Below are positions 9,784 to 16,328 of a stretch of DNA of 16,888 bases, in pieces. The position numbers were made by a program, and so were the translations under genes. The DNA lies in contig DFYP01000141.1 in assembly GCA_002382645.1 (NCBI GenBank), positions 30,320 to 47,207 on the forward strand, written 5' to 3'. Under the pieces are notes generated by a model. That model was not told where the DNA came from, made no database searches, and worked only from the letters and a program-made list of their open reading frames with translations. Every line of letters begins with the position of its first letter. The first letter of the stretch is position 1. This DNA comes from Desulfovibrio sp. UBA4079. GTDB taxonomy: Bacteria > Desulfobacterota > Desulfovibrionia > Desulfovibrionales > Desulfovibrionaceae.

Positions 9784-9812
9784 TAAATAGGTCCTGCCCC
9801 CTGCCTTGGCAA
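9784..9812 (-). promoter_or_regulatory. Candidate sigma-70 promoter of the sigma-54 activator gene
   Basis: On the minus strand TTGCCA (9812-9807) and TATTTA (9789-9784) are 17 nt apart. The -35 matches 5 of 6 and the -10 is weak. A start near 9777 would give a leader of about 22 nt. The -35 overlaps the -24 element of the divergent sigma-54 candidate. Confidence 0.4.
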
Positions 9813-9822
9813 TGGTCTGGCC
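9806..9822 (+). promoter_or_regulatory. Candidate sigma-54 promoter of the Fe-S/cytochrome b operon
   Basis: TTGGCA with GG at 9808-9809 is followed after exactly 10 nt by GC at 9820-9821, the required -24/-12 geometry. The -24 half matches consensus well. The -12 half reads TGGC in place of TTGC. It lies about 105 nt before the ATG at 9927, beside a divergent sigma-54 activator gene. Confidence 0.5.
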
Positions 9823-9926
9823 GATTCACTGCGTTGCCCAGGGAAATCGGGCGGTTGGTTTTTGCGGCTCAGGCGGCACGGATTGTGCTTGGTTTCCGGG
9901 AGTCACTGCAAACGCAAGGAAGGATC

Positions 9927-10922
9927 ATGTCCCTGACCAAAAAAACAGTTTTGTCCCGTCGCGGGTTCCTGCGGGCCCTGGGCCTGGGCGGACTATCCGT
10001 GCTGGCCCCGGCCGCGGTCCAGGCCCGGGCCAAGGGCTCGGAACACGAGCTGGCCACGCTCCTGGACCTGTCCCGATGCGTGGGCTGCGGGGCCTGCGTG
10101 GCGGCCTGCCGCCAAGGCAACGCGCCCAAGTTCCCGGAGCCGGTGAAGCCGTTTCCGGCCATGGTCCCGGCCCGGTCCAAGCCCGAGGACTGGTCCGAAA
10201 AGCGCGAGGTGGACGACCGGCTCACGCCCTACAACTGGCTGTTCATCCAGACGGCCGAGGTGGACTGGAAGGGGGAGCGGGTCACGGTGCACATCCCCCG
10301 GCGCTGCCTGCACTGCGTCAACCCGCCCTGCGCCAACCTCTGCCCCTGGGGCGCGGCCGGCAAGCAGGACAACGGCATCGTGCGGATCAACGACCAGGTC
10401 TGCCTGGGCGGGGCCAAGTGCCGGGACGTCTGCCCCTGGAAGATCCCCCAGCGCCAGACCGGGGTGGGCCTGTATCTCAAGCTCCTGCCGCGCTTCGGCG
10501 GCAACGGGGTCATGTACAAGTGCGACCGCTGCCATGAGCTCGTGGCCCAGGGCGAACAGCCGCGCTGCGTCACGGCCTGCCCCTTCGGGGTCCAGAGCAT
10601 CGGCCCCAGGCCCGAGATGATCGAGCGGGCCAGGGCCCTGGCCCGGGACATGGACGGCTACATCTATGGATTGGAGGAGAACGGCGGCACCAACACCTTC
10701 TACGTCTCGCCCGTGCCCTTCGACCTGCTGGACGCGGCCCTGGCCCAGGCCCAGGCCAAGGGCCCGGGGCGGCCGCACCTGGGGACCGTGGCCGACAGCA
10801 TGGCCGACGAGAGCAATCTGGCCTGGGCCACGCTCCTGGCCCCGCTGGCCGGGGTGGCGGCCGGGACCCTGGGACTCATCGCCGGGAGCAACAAGGACAA
10901 GGAGGACGGCCATGGCGAATAG
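9927..10922 (+). CDS. Tat-exported membrane-anchored ferredoxin-like Fe-S subunit (FdnH/HybA/NrfC type)
   Basis: The 331-residue protein has a twin-arginine signal (SRRGFLRALG, 10-19) and Cys groups for four cubane sites: C51/C54/C57/C61, C127/C130/C135/C139, C159/C165/C169 and C199/C202/C214/C218. A hydrophobic C-terminal helix (about 298-321) should anchor it to the periplasmic face. This is the plan of Fe-S subunits that pass electrons between a periplasmic molybdoenzyme or hydrogenase and a membrane cytochrome b. In the third group the second Cys of the usual CxxCxxCxxxC is Gly162. The ATG follows AAGGAAGG. The next gene, for a small cytochrome b, overlaps its end by 11 bp, so translation is probably coupled. 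No catalytic subunit is encoded nearby. Several respiratory complexes use such subunits, so the exact partner is open. Confidence 0.9.
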   Translation: MSLTKKTVLSRRGFLRALGLGGLSVLAPAAVQARAKGSEHELATLLDLSRCVGCGACVAACRQGNAPKFPEPVKPFPAMVPARSKPEDWSEKREVDDRLTPYNWLFIQTAEVDWKGERVTVHIPRRCLHCVNPPCANLCPWGAAGKQDNGIVRINDQVCLGGAKCRDVCPWKIPQRQTGVGLYLKLLPRFGGNGVMYKCDRCHELVAQGEQPRCVTACPFGVQSIGPRPEMIERARALARDMDGYIYGLEENGGTNTFYVSPVPFDLLDAALAQAQAKGPGRPHLGTVADSMADESNLAWATLLAPLAGVAAGTLGLIAGSNKDKEDGHGE

Positions 10923-11373
10923 GCCCGCGCCCTGGATCAGCCGCCTGTACCTCGGGACCGTGGCGGCCCTGGCCCTCACGGGCATGGCCCAGATGCCCAT
11001 TTTCAAGCGCTACTACATCGCGGACATCCCCGGCCTGGGCTGGCTGGCGGACTACTATCTGACCAACAAGCTGCATTACGGCCTGGCCGCGCTGCTCCTG
11101 GCCCTGTGCGGCTTTGCCCTGGCCCGCTGGCTCCTGGACTGGCGGCGGCGCTGGCGGCTCACGGCCCTGGGCCGGACGCGGGTCCTGTTCCTGGCCGGGC
11201 TGGCCTGCACCGGGGGCCTGCGTGTGCTCAAGAACCGGCCGGACTGGTCCTTTGACCCGTTCACGGTCATGCTTGTGGACTGGACCCACCTGGGCTTTGC
11301 CGTGCTCCTGGGCCTGGCCGCCCTGGCCGCGGTTGTGGCCGGGCGTTCGGCCTTTGCCCGGCCCCGGGGCTAG
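10912..11373 (+). CDS. Small membrane cytochrome b-like subunit
   Basis: The 153-residue protein has about four hydrophobic segments (roughly 12-28, 53-75, 90-105 and 118-145), as in the cytochrome b subunits of formate dehydrogenase-N and related enzymes, but it is shorter. Only two histidines are present, H55 in the second and H126 in the fourth segment, so at most one bis-His haem b seems possible. The inferred role is to pass electrons between the quinone pool and the Fe-S subunit encoded just upstream. The ATG at 10912 lies inside the end of the Fe-S gene, with AAGGAGG 7 nt before it. The stop TAG (11371-11373) overlaps the convergent moeA stop within CTAG. Low overall similarity to named families makes the exact class uncertain. 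Confidence 0.8.
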   Translation: MANRPAPWISRLYLGTVAALALTGMAQMPIFKRYYIADIPGLGWLADYYLTNKLHYGLAALLLALCGFALARWLLDWRRRWRLTALGRTRVLFLAGLACTGGLRVLKNRPDWSFDPFTVMLVDWTHLGFAVLLGLAALAAVVAGRSAFARPRG

Positions 11374-13310
11374 TCCAGACCCTGGCCCGGCCGCATCTCC
11401 CGGCCCGTGAGCGCGGTCTCGTACCCGCCCAGGGCCGCGATCCGGGCCTGGAACTCCTGGTTGTTCATGATCTCCCGCAGGGCCCGCACCCGCGGGTCGT
11501 CGGCGTACTTCCGGGGAATGATCAGGTCGTAGCGCTCCCGGGCCAGGGGCAGGAAGTCCAGGCCCAGGGCCTTGGCCGCCGCGAAGATGCCCAGACCGCA
11601 GTCCGCGGCCCCGGTGAGCACGTTCACGGCCACGGCCATGTGCGTGTACTCCTCGCGTTCGTAGCCGCGCACCTGGTCCGGGCCGATGCCCGCCACCTTG
11701 AGGTGGTGGTCCAGGAGGATGCGCGTGCCCGCGCCCTTCTGGCGGTTGATGAACAGCACGTCCGGCCGGGTGAAGTCGCCCACCCCGCGGATGTTCTTGG
11801 GGTTGCCCGGGGCCACCATGAGGCCCTGGTGGCGGATGGCCAGGTTGACCACCAGCACCTCCAGGTCCGCCAGGTAGCGGGCCAGGAACGGGAAGTTGAA
11901 GTCCCCGGTCTCCGGGTCGAACAGGTGGCAGCCCGCGAACAGCGCGGACCCGGCCTTGAGCGCCGAGATCCCGCCCATGCTGCCCACGTGGCTGGAGACC
12001 AGGCGCATGGGTTCGGGCAGGCCCATGAGCTCGTTGCCGAGCATGTCGATGACGTTGTCGTGGCTGCCGATGTGCACGAGCACCCGGTCCAGGCTCTCCA
12101 GGGGCGTGAGCAGCTCCACGTCCACCTGGGCGTCCTGCTCCAGGCCCTCGCTCTGGGCCGGGATGCGCAGGAGGCCCTGGGCCTTGGTCAGGCTGGTGAT
12201 GAGTCCGGCCCCCCGGGGCAGGGGCGCGGCCACGAACTCCTGGCCCACCCGGCCCACGGCCAGGCGCACGATCTCCGTGAGCCCGGGCCGCGAGGGCGTC
12301 TTGCGGGCCAGGCGGGCCTGGATCACCGGCCGCCGGGGCCGGGCCTTGCGCATGAGCCAGCAGGCCACGGGCGCCAGCACGTCCTCCAGGCAGACCACCG
12401 CGCTCACCGGATACCCGGGCACGCCCACGAGCAGCTTGCCGTTTTTGGCCCGGGCCAGGAGCGTGGGCTTGCCGGGCATGACCGCGATGCCGTGCACCAG
12501 GACCTCGCCCAGCTCCTCGAACACGGCCCGGGTGTAGTCCTTGGACCCGGCCGAGGAGCCCGCGCCCACGCAGACGATCTGGCTGTCGCCCTCCAGGGCC
12601 GCGGCCACGGCCCGGGTCAGGGCCGCCCGGTCGTCGGGCACGGGCGGCACGCGCCGGGGTTCGGCCCCCCAGGAGCGGACCACGGCCTCGAAGACCTGGG
12701 AGTTGGACTCGATGACCTGGCCGGCCGCCGGGGTGGGGCAGGCCGCGAAGTCCAGGACCTCGTCGCCCGTGGGGATGAAGGTCAGGCGCAGGGGTTCGTG
12801 GACCTCCACCTCGAAGATGCCCGCCGAGAGGAGCGCGCCCACGTCGTAGGCCGAGAGGGTCTGGTTCTGGGGGATGATCATCTCCGTGGCCACGATGTCC
12901 TCGCCGATGCGGCGCACGTGCTGCCAGGGGAAGGCCGGGGCCTCCACCTGGAGCAGGCCGTCCCCGGCCGGGACCACGTGCTCGATCATGATCACCGCGT
13001 CCATGTCCGGGGGCAGGGGATGGCCGGTGTTCACCTCCACGTAGTCCAGGCCCTTTTTCAGGGTCACCGGGCTGCCCTCGCGGGCCTGGAAGGTGCTCTC
13101 GGCGCGCACGGCGATGCCGTCCATGGCCGCGGCGTGGAAGGTGGGCGAGGAGCAGCGGGCGATGACCGCCTGGGCCGTGACCCGGCCGCAGGAGAGCTGC
13201 GCGGGCACGCGCTCCACGCCCATGAGGGCCTCGCGGTCCAGGGCCTGCCTGGCCCGCGCCACGGCCTCGTCCACGGGAATGGTCTGGAGATAGATGTTGC
13301 GTTCGTCCAT
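11370..13310 (-). CDS. moeA: MoeA-like molybdopterin molybdotransferase fused to a PBP-like domain
   Basis: The 646-residue protein joins a MoeA domain (about 10-405) to a periplasmic-binding-protein-like domain (about 410-640, COG1910 type) with no signal peptide. It is therefore cytoplasmic. MoeA inserts molybdate or tungstate into adenylylated molybdopterin. Visible motifs are AMDGIAV with D64, PTGDEV (180-185), GSSAGSKDYT (251-260), MPGKPT (278-283) and GVPGYPVSA (296-304). The extra domain shows FINRQKGAGTR (520-530) and may bind the oxyanion or sense cofactor state (inference). AGGAGG lies 5 nt before the ATG. The gene starts 8 nt after the aminopeptidase stop, so they form an operon. 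Its supply role fits molybdo- or tungstoenzymes of anaerobic respiration such as formate dehydrogenase. Confidence 0.92.
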   Translation of the reverse strand: MDERNIYLQTIPVDEAVARARQALDREALMGVERVPAQLSCGRVTAQAVIARCSSPTFHAAAMDGIAVRAESTFQAREGSPVTLKKGLDYVEVNTGHPLPPDMDAVIMIEHVVPAGDGLLQVEAPAFPWQHVRRIGEDIVATEMIIPQNQTLSAYDVGALLSAGIFEVEVHEPLRLTFIPTGDEVLDFAACPTPAAGQVIESNSQVFEAVVRSWGAEPRRVPPVPDDRAALTRAVAAALEGDSQIVCVGAGSSAGSKDYTRAVFEELGEVLVHGIAVMPGKPTLLARAKNGKLLVGVPGYPVSAVVCLEDVLAPVACWLMRKARPRRPVIQARLARKTPSRPGLTEIVRLAVGRVGQEFVAAPLPRGAGLITSLTKAQGLLRIPAQSEGLEQDAQVDVELLTPLESLDRVLVHIGSHDNVIDMLGNELMGLPEPMRLVSSHVGSMGGISALKAGSALFAGCHLFDPETGDFNFPFLARYLADLEVLVVNLAIRHQGLMVAPGNPKNIRGVGDFTRPDVLFINRQKGAGTRILLDHHLKVAGIGPDQVRGYEREEYTHMAVAVNVLTGAADCGLGIFAAAKALGLDFLPLARERYDLIIPRKYADDPRVRALREIMNNQEFQARIAALGGYETALTGREMRPGQGLD

Positions 13311-13318
13311 GACGCCTC

Positions 13319-14518
13319 CTAGTGGCGGAATTCTCCATCTTCATACAGGACCAGGCTCGCGCCGTCGGCCAGCCTGGCGGTCACGGTCTTCTTCTCCGTG
13401 TTCACCAGGTCCCAGTGCAGGGCCGAATCGTTGAAGCCCAGGGCTTCTTTCTTGTCCGCGTCCAGGGTGGTCTGGTCCCCGGCATAGGTGTCGGAATAGG
13501 ACGCGCCCACGGCCACGTGGCAGTTGCCGTTGGCCCCGCCGAAGTTCTCGTCGAACAGGGTGTTGGCCATGAAGGCGCCGATGCGCGAGTGGCGGCGGTC
13601 CGTGAGCGAGAATTCGCCAAGCCGCCCCGCGCCCTGGTCCATGGCCAGCTGCTTTTTCACGAACGCCTCGCCTTCCTCGGCCGAGGCCCGGGTCACCGAG
13701 CCGTCCTGGAATTCCAGGCGCACCCCGCGCACCAGGTTGCCCGAGCGGTAGGAGGGCTGGTCCGCGAAGTACACGCCCCGGGTGCCGCGCCAGTCCGGGG
13801 ACAGGAAGATCTCGAAGCTCGGGATGTTGTGGCCCGAGACGCCCAGCCAGCGGCGCTCCGCGCCCGGAGTCACGGTCAGGTCCGTGCCCGCGGACTCCAC
13901 GCGCAGCGAGGCGATGGGCAGGGAGTTGAGCCAGGCCTTGACCTCCTGGGCCTGGGCAAAGACCTCGGCCCAGCGCGCGGCCGGGTCGGGCTGGTCCAGG
14001 AAGCAGGCGGCCTTGATTTGCGCCGCGTACTCGTCCAGCGTCTGTCCGGACGCGTCGGCCATGGCCCGGGTGGGCCAGGCGCACAGGGTCCAGCCGAAGA
14101 GCTCGCGCTGCTCGCGCTTCTCCATGATGTCGCGCAGGAACTTGCGGGCCACGGCCGCGGCCCCGATCTTCTTGGGGTCCACGCCGGCCAGGTGGGTCAG
14201 GGAGGCCGGGGCGATGAGCGAGATGAGCCCGTTGAGTTCGGCGGTGAGCTCCCGGTCGCCCGGGGGCACGTCGGTGATCTGGGCCTCGGAGCCCAGGCCG
14301 TAGAAGCTCTTTTCCAGGCTCGGGGTGAAGTTCATGCGCACCACGGGCAAGAGCCCCTTGTCCAGGAGCAGGGGATAGAGGGCCTCGGCCAGGGGCAGGG
14401 CCTCCAGATCGAAGCGCAGAAGCACCCGGTCGCCCGGGGCAAAGGGCCTGGGCCGGGCCGTGCTCAGGCCCCACCAGAGTGTGGCGGCGTATTTTTCTAA
14501 TTCCTCAGCAGTGAACAT
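13319..14518 (-). CDS. M29-family metallo-aminopeptidase (AmpS/PepS type)
   Basis: The 399-residue enzyme has the usual length of the cytoplasmic M29 aminopeptidases, which use two metal ions. The expected ligands can be placed: E236 (FEIFLSPD), E302 (LGEFSL), H334 (CHVAVG), Y341 (SYSDT), H368 and D370 (ALHWDL), together with family signatures GNLVRGVRLEF (260-270) and NTLFDEN (319-325). It releases N-terminal residues from peptides; specificity cannot be read. The ATG at 14518 has AAGGAG upstream; the longer frame to 14578 would include its own promoter. It is the first gene of an operon with moeA. No functional link between the two is obvious. Confidence 0.93.
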   Translation of the reverse strand: MFTAEELEKYAATLWWGLSTARPRPFAPGDRVLLRFDLEALPLAEALYPLLLDKGLLPVVRMNFTPSLEKSFYGLGSEAQITDVPPGDRELTAELNGLISLIAPASLTHLAGVDPKKIGAAAVARKFLRDIMEKREQRELFGWTLCAWPTRAMADASGQTLDEYAAQIKAACFLDQPDPAARWAEVFAQAQEVKAWLNSLPIASLRVESAGTDLTVTPGAERRWLGVSGHNIPSFEIFLSPDWRGTRGVYFADQPSYRSGNLVRGVRLEFQDGSVTRASAEEGEAFVKKQLAMDQGAGRLGEFSLTDRRHSRIGAFMANTLFDENFGGANGNCHVAVGASYSDTYAGDQTTLDADKKEALGFNDSALHWDLVNTEKKTVTARLADGASLVLYEDGEFRH

Positions 14519-14556
14519 CGGGTCTCCTTCATCGGCCGGGTTGTGTCGTTCTGGGC

Positions 14557-14585
14557 AGAATAGACCAGTGCGGCGCAAAGCTCAA
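14557..14585 (-). promoter_or_regulatory. Candidate sigma-70 promoter of the aminopeptidase-moeA operon
   Basis: On the minus strand TTGAGC (14585-14580) and TATTCT (14562-14557) have a 17-nt spacer. A start near 14550 gives a leader of about 32 nt and supports the ATG at 14518. Confidence 0.5.
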
Positions 14586-14619
14586 CAACCTCCAGCGGTT
14601 GCAAATCAGCGGCAGGTCC

Positions 14620-14648
14620 TTGACAGGAAAGGGTTCCAGGGCTATCTG
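14620..14648 (+). promoter_or_regulatory. Candidate sigma-70 promoter of the ferredoxin gene
   Basis: A perfect TTGACA (14620-14625) is followed after 17 nt by TATCTG (14643-14648). The leader to the ATG at 14761 would be about 105 nt, with no recognised riboswitch. Confidence 0.5.
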
Positions 14649-14760
14649 CACCTGAATTCGGCAGGCTGCGGCATATGCCCGCGGCGTGCCTCCGAACGCC
14701 CGGCCCGGGCGGACGAGACTACGCGGGGGAGGGACTCCCCGGACAACTCTGGAGGATACA

Positions 14761-14949
14761 ATGGGTTACAAGATCACTGTGGACCTGGACAAATGCATAG
14801 GCGACGGCGAGTGCGTCGATGTCTGCCCGGTGGAGGTCTATGAGCTGCAGGACGGCAAGGCGGTCCCCGTGAACATGGAGGAGTGCCTGGGCTGCGAGTC
14901 CTGCGTCGAGGTCTGCGAACAGGACGCCATCACCGTCGAGGAAGAGTAG
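14761..14949 (+). CDS. Seven-Cys ferredoxin, D. africanus ferredoxin III-like ([3Fe-4S]/[4Fe-4S])
   Basis: The 62-residue soluble ferredoxin has a second cluster motif with four Cys (C42, C45, C48, C52). Its first motif, CIGDGEC, has Asp15 where the second Cys of CxxCxxC should be (C12, D15, C18, C22). This is the arrangement of Desulfovibrio africanus ferredoxin III, which the sequence resembles strongly from memory (GYKIT start, CVDVCPVEVYELQDGKA, CLGCESCVEVCEQDA). There the site holds [3Fe-4S] and can take up iron or other metals to form a cubane. The likely role is low-potential cytoplasmic electron transfer. GGAGG lies 6 nt before the ATG. It is probably monocistronic, with a promoter at 14620 and a terminator at 15018. 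Confidence 0.95.
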   Translation: MGYKITVDLDKCIGDGECVDVCPVEVYELQDGKAVPVNMEECLGCESCVEVCEQDAITVEEE

Positions 14950-14955
14950 GATATA

Positions 14956-14991
14956 GGGTCCGGGCGGCGCCGGCCGGCGCCGCCCGGGCCT
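14956..14991. repeat. GC-only perfect palindrome after the ferredoxin gene
   Basis: A 28-nt perfect inverted repeat made only of G and C is centred between 14973 and 14974 (arms 14960-14973 and 14974-14987), and wobble or GC pairs extend it outward. It starts 11 nt past the stop. No T-tract follows, so it is not a standard terminator. It may block 3' exonuclease decay of the mRNA. Confidence 0.8.
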
Positions 14992-15017
14992 CCCACGCCG
15001 ACACAGGGCTTGGTCCG

Positions 15018-15043
15018 CCGGGATTTTCCCGGTTTTTTCGTTT
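15018..15043 (+). terminator. Rho-independent terminator of the ferredoxin gene
   Basis: CCGGGA (15018-15023), loop TTT and TCCCGG (15027-15032) are followed by TTTTTTCGTTT. Confidence 0.85.
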
Positions 15044-15057
15044 CCGGAGGGGGCGAA

Positions 15058-15093
15058 TTTCCGGTTTGACGGACCGGAAAAATGCATTACCTT
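15058..15093 (+). promoter_or_regulatory. Hairpin and weak candidate promoter upstream of the ykgJ-like operon
   Basis: TTTCCGGT (15058-15065) pairs perfectly with ACCGGAAA (15073-15080). The loop and right arm hold TTGACG (15066-15071), a 5/6 match to a -35 box. TACCTT, 16 nt further at 15088-15093, is a poor -10. It may be an operator over the promoter or simply a palindrome. Confidence 0.3.
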
Positions 15094-15143
15094 CCCTCCA
15101 GCCGGAACCAGGGTTCCGGACTCGCCGCCCAGGAGTACGACCC

Positions 15144-15959
15144 ATGGCCTTGGATTTCACGGAATATTTCAAGAAATACGAGACGATCATCTCCGAAGCC
15201 GACGCGGCCTTCCAGGCCGTGCGCAGCCAGGCCGGGAACCGGGTCCGCTGCAAGGAGACGTGCAGCGACTGCTGCCACGCCCTGTTCGACCTGACCCTCA
15301 TCGAGGCCCTGTACCTGAACCACCATTTCAACCAGGCCTACTCCGGGCTCACCCGCAGCAGGATCCTGGAGCGCGCCGACGAGGCCGACCGCGCCTCCTA
15401 CCGGCTCAAGCGCGAGATGTTCAAGGCCAGCCAGGGCGGGGTCAGCACCGAGGAGATCCTGCTCCAGGCCGCCCAGGCCAAGGTGCGCTGCCCGCTCTTG
15501 AACGACGACGACCTCTGCGATCTCTACGCCTTCCGGCCCGTGACCTGCCGGATCTACGGCGTGCCCACGGCCATCGGCGGCCAGGCCCATTCCTGCCGCC
15601 ATTCCGGGTTCGAGCCCGGGGGCAAGTACCCCACCGTGTTCCTGGACAAGCTCCAGGACCGGCTCTACCTCCTGAGCCACGAACTGGCCGGGAGCCTGAA
15701 GACCCGCTACCGCGAGCTGGGCAGCGTGCTCGTGCCCGTGTCCATGGCCCTGCTCACGGCCTATGACGAGGACTACCTGGGTCTCACCGCGCCCAAGGCC
15801 GAGCCCCGGCCGGACTTCGCCGCGGCCGCCCTGAAGGAGCCGGCCAAGAGCCCGGAATGCGGCCCCTGCGACAAGGACGCCTCGGCCTGCGCCTCCTGCA
15901 AGGAGAAGTCCTTCAGCATCACCATCGGCGGCCCGGACAAGGGCGGCAAGGAGGACTGA
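15144..15959 (+). CDS. YkgJ-like cysteine-cluster protein with extra C-terminal CxxC pairs
   Basis: The 271-residue cytoplasmic protein has the YkgJ (UPF0153, Fe-S/zinc cluster) pattern. CKETCSDCC (C36, C40, C43, C44) is followed by C116 (RCPLL), C125 (LCDLY), C135 (RPVTCRIYG) and C151. CPLL, LC.LY..RP..CR and the later Cys are the family hallmark, and they probably bind a metal or Fe-S centre. No reaction is established for the family. Residues 239-252 add CGPC and CASC, a possible second metal site not typical of short YkgJ proteins. The ATG has AGGAG 8 nt upstream; the longer upstream frame lacks a good start. It is the first gene of a tight three-gene run, with the next start only 2 nt after its stop. 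Confidence 0.88.
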   Translation: MALDFTEYFKKYETIISEADAAFQAVRSQAGNRVRCKETCSDCCHALFDLTLIEALYLNHHFNQAYSGLTRSRILERADEADRASYRLKREMFKASQGGVSTEEILLQAAQAKVRCPLLNDDDLCDLYAFRPVTCRIYGVPTAIGGQAHSCRHSGFEPGGKYPTVFLDKLQDRLYLLSHELAGSLKTRYRELGSVLVPVSMALLTAYDEDYLGLTAPKAEPRPDFAAAALKEPAKSPECGPCDKDASACASCKEKSFSITIGGPDKGGKED

Positions 15960-15961
15960 GA

Positions 15962-16309
15962 TTGGGCACACTCACCCAGGAACAGATCGAGGAGCAGAAG
16001 AAGCTCATGTACGACGGCCTGTCCCCACGGCGGCGCAAGTTCGTGGACCGGATCGGCTACGAGAACTGGGACCCCTTCCAACTGCCCCACGATCCCATCG
16101 ACATCCGTCAGGACCCGACCGGGCACACGGCCCAGGATCTGTACGCCATGTTCATCCGCTCGCTGCCCAAGAAGCCGGGCCCGGACTACACTTCGACCAT
16201 CGCCGAGTTCGCCGTGGTCATGGTCCAGAACACCGAGCGCATGCGGCCCATCTACGACTTCTGCCTGTGGTACGCCACGCTGCTCGAAAAGCACGGCAAG
16301 ACCCTGTAA
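15962..16309 (+). CDS. Conserved-looking 115-residue protein of unknown function (TTG start)
   Basis: I do not recognise this protein. The TTG at 15962 follows AAGGAGG by 7 nt, and that ribosome site lies in the end of the YkgJ-like gene. The next in-frame ATG (16007) lacks such a site. The product is soluble, with no signal peptide or membrane segment. It has a charged helix at the start (about 5-15), a Pro/Asp-rich middle (FQLPHDPIDIRQDPTG, 39-54) and helical segments after. There is a single Cys (C101), so it is not itself a metal-cluster protein. Codon use matches the neighbours. The 2-nt gap before it and 19-nt gap after it argue for an operon with the YkgJ-like and TPR genes and hence a shared role. 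Confidence 0.8.
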   Translation: MGTLTQEQIEEQKKLMYDGLSPRRRKFVDRIGYENWDPFQLPHDPIDIRQDPTGHTAQDLYAMFIRSLPKKPGPDYTSTIAEFAVVMVQNTERMRPIYDFCLWYATLLEKHGKTL

Positions 16310-16328
16310 TCCAATAAGGAACAATCGT

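Noticed and set aside
11640..13322. 560-codon plus-strand frame opposite moeA
   Set aside because: Antisense to a protein with all MoeA motifs; rich in His, Gly, Leu and Asp with no motif of its own.
14956..14991. GC-only palindrome as the ferredoxin terminator
   Set aside because: No T-tract follows it, whereas a standard terminator with six T lies 30 nt downstream.
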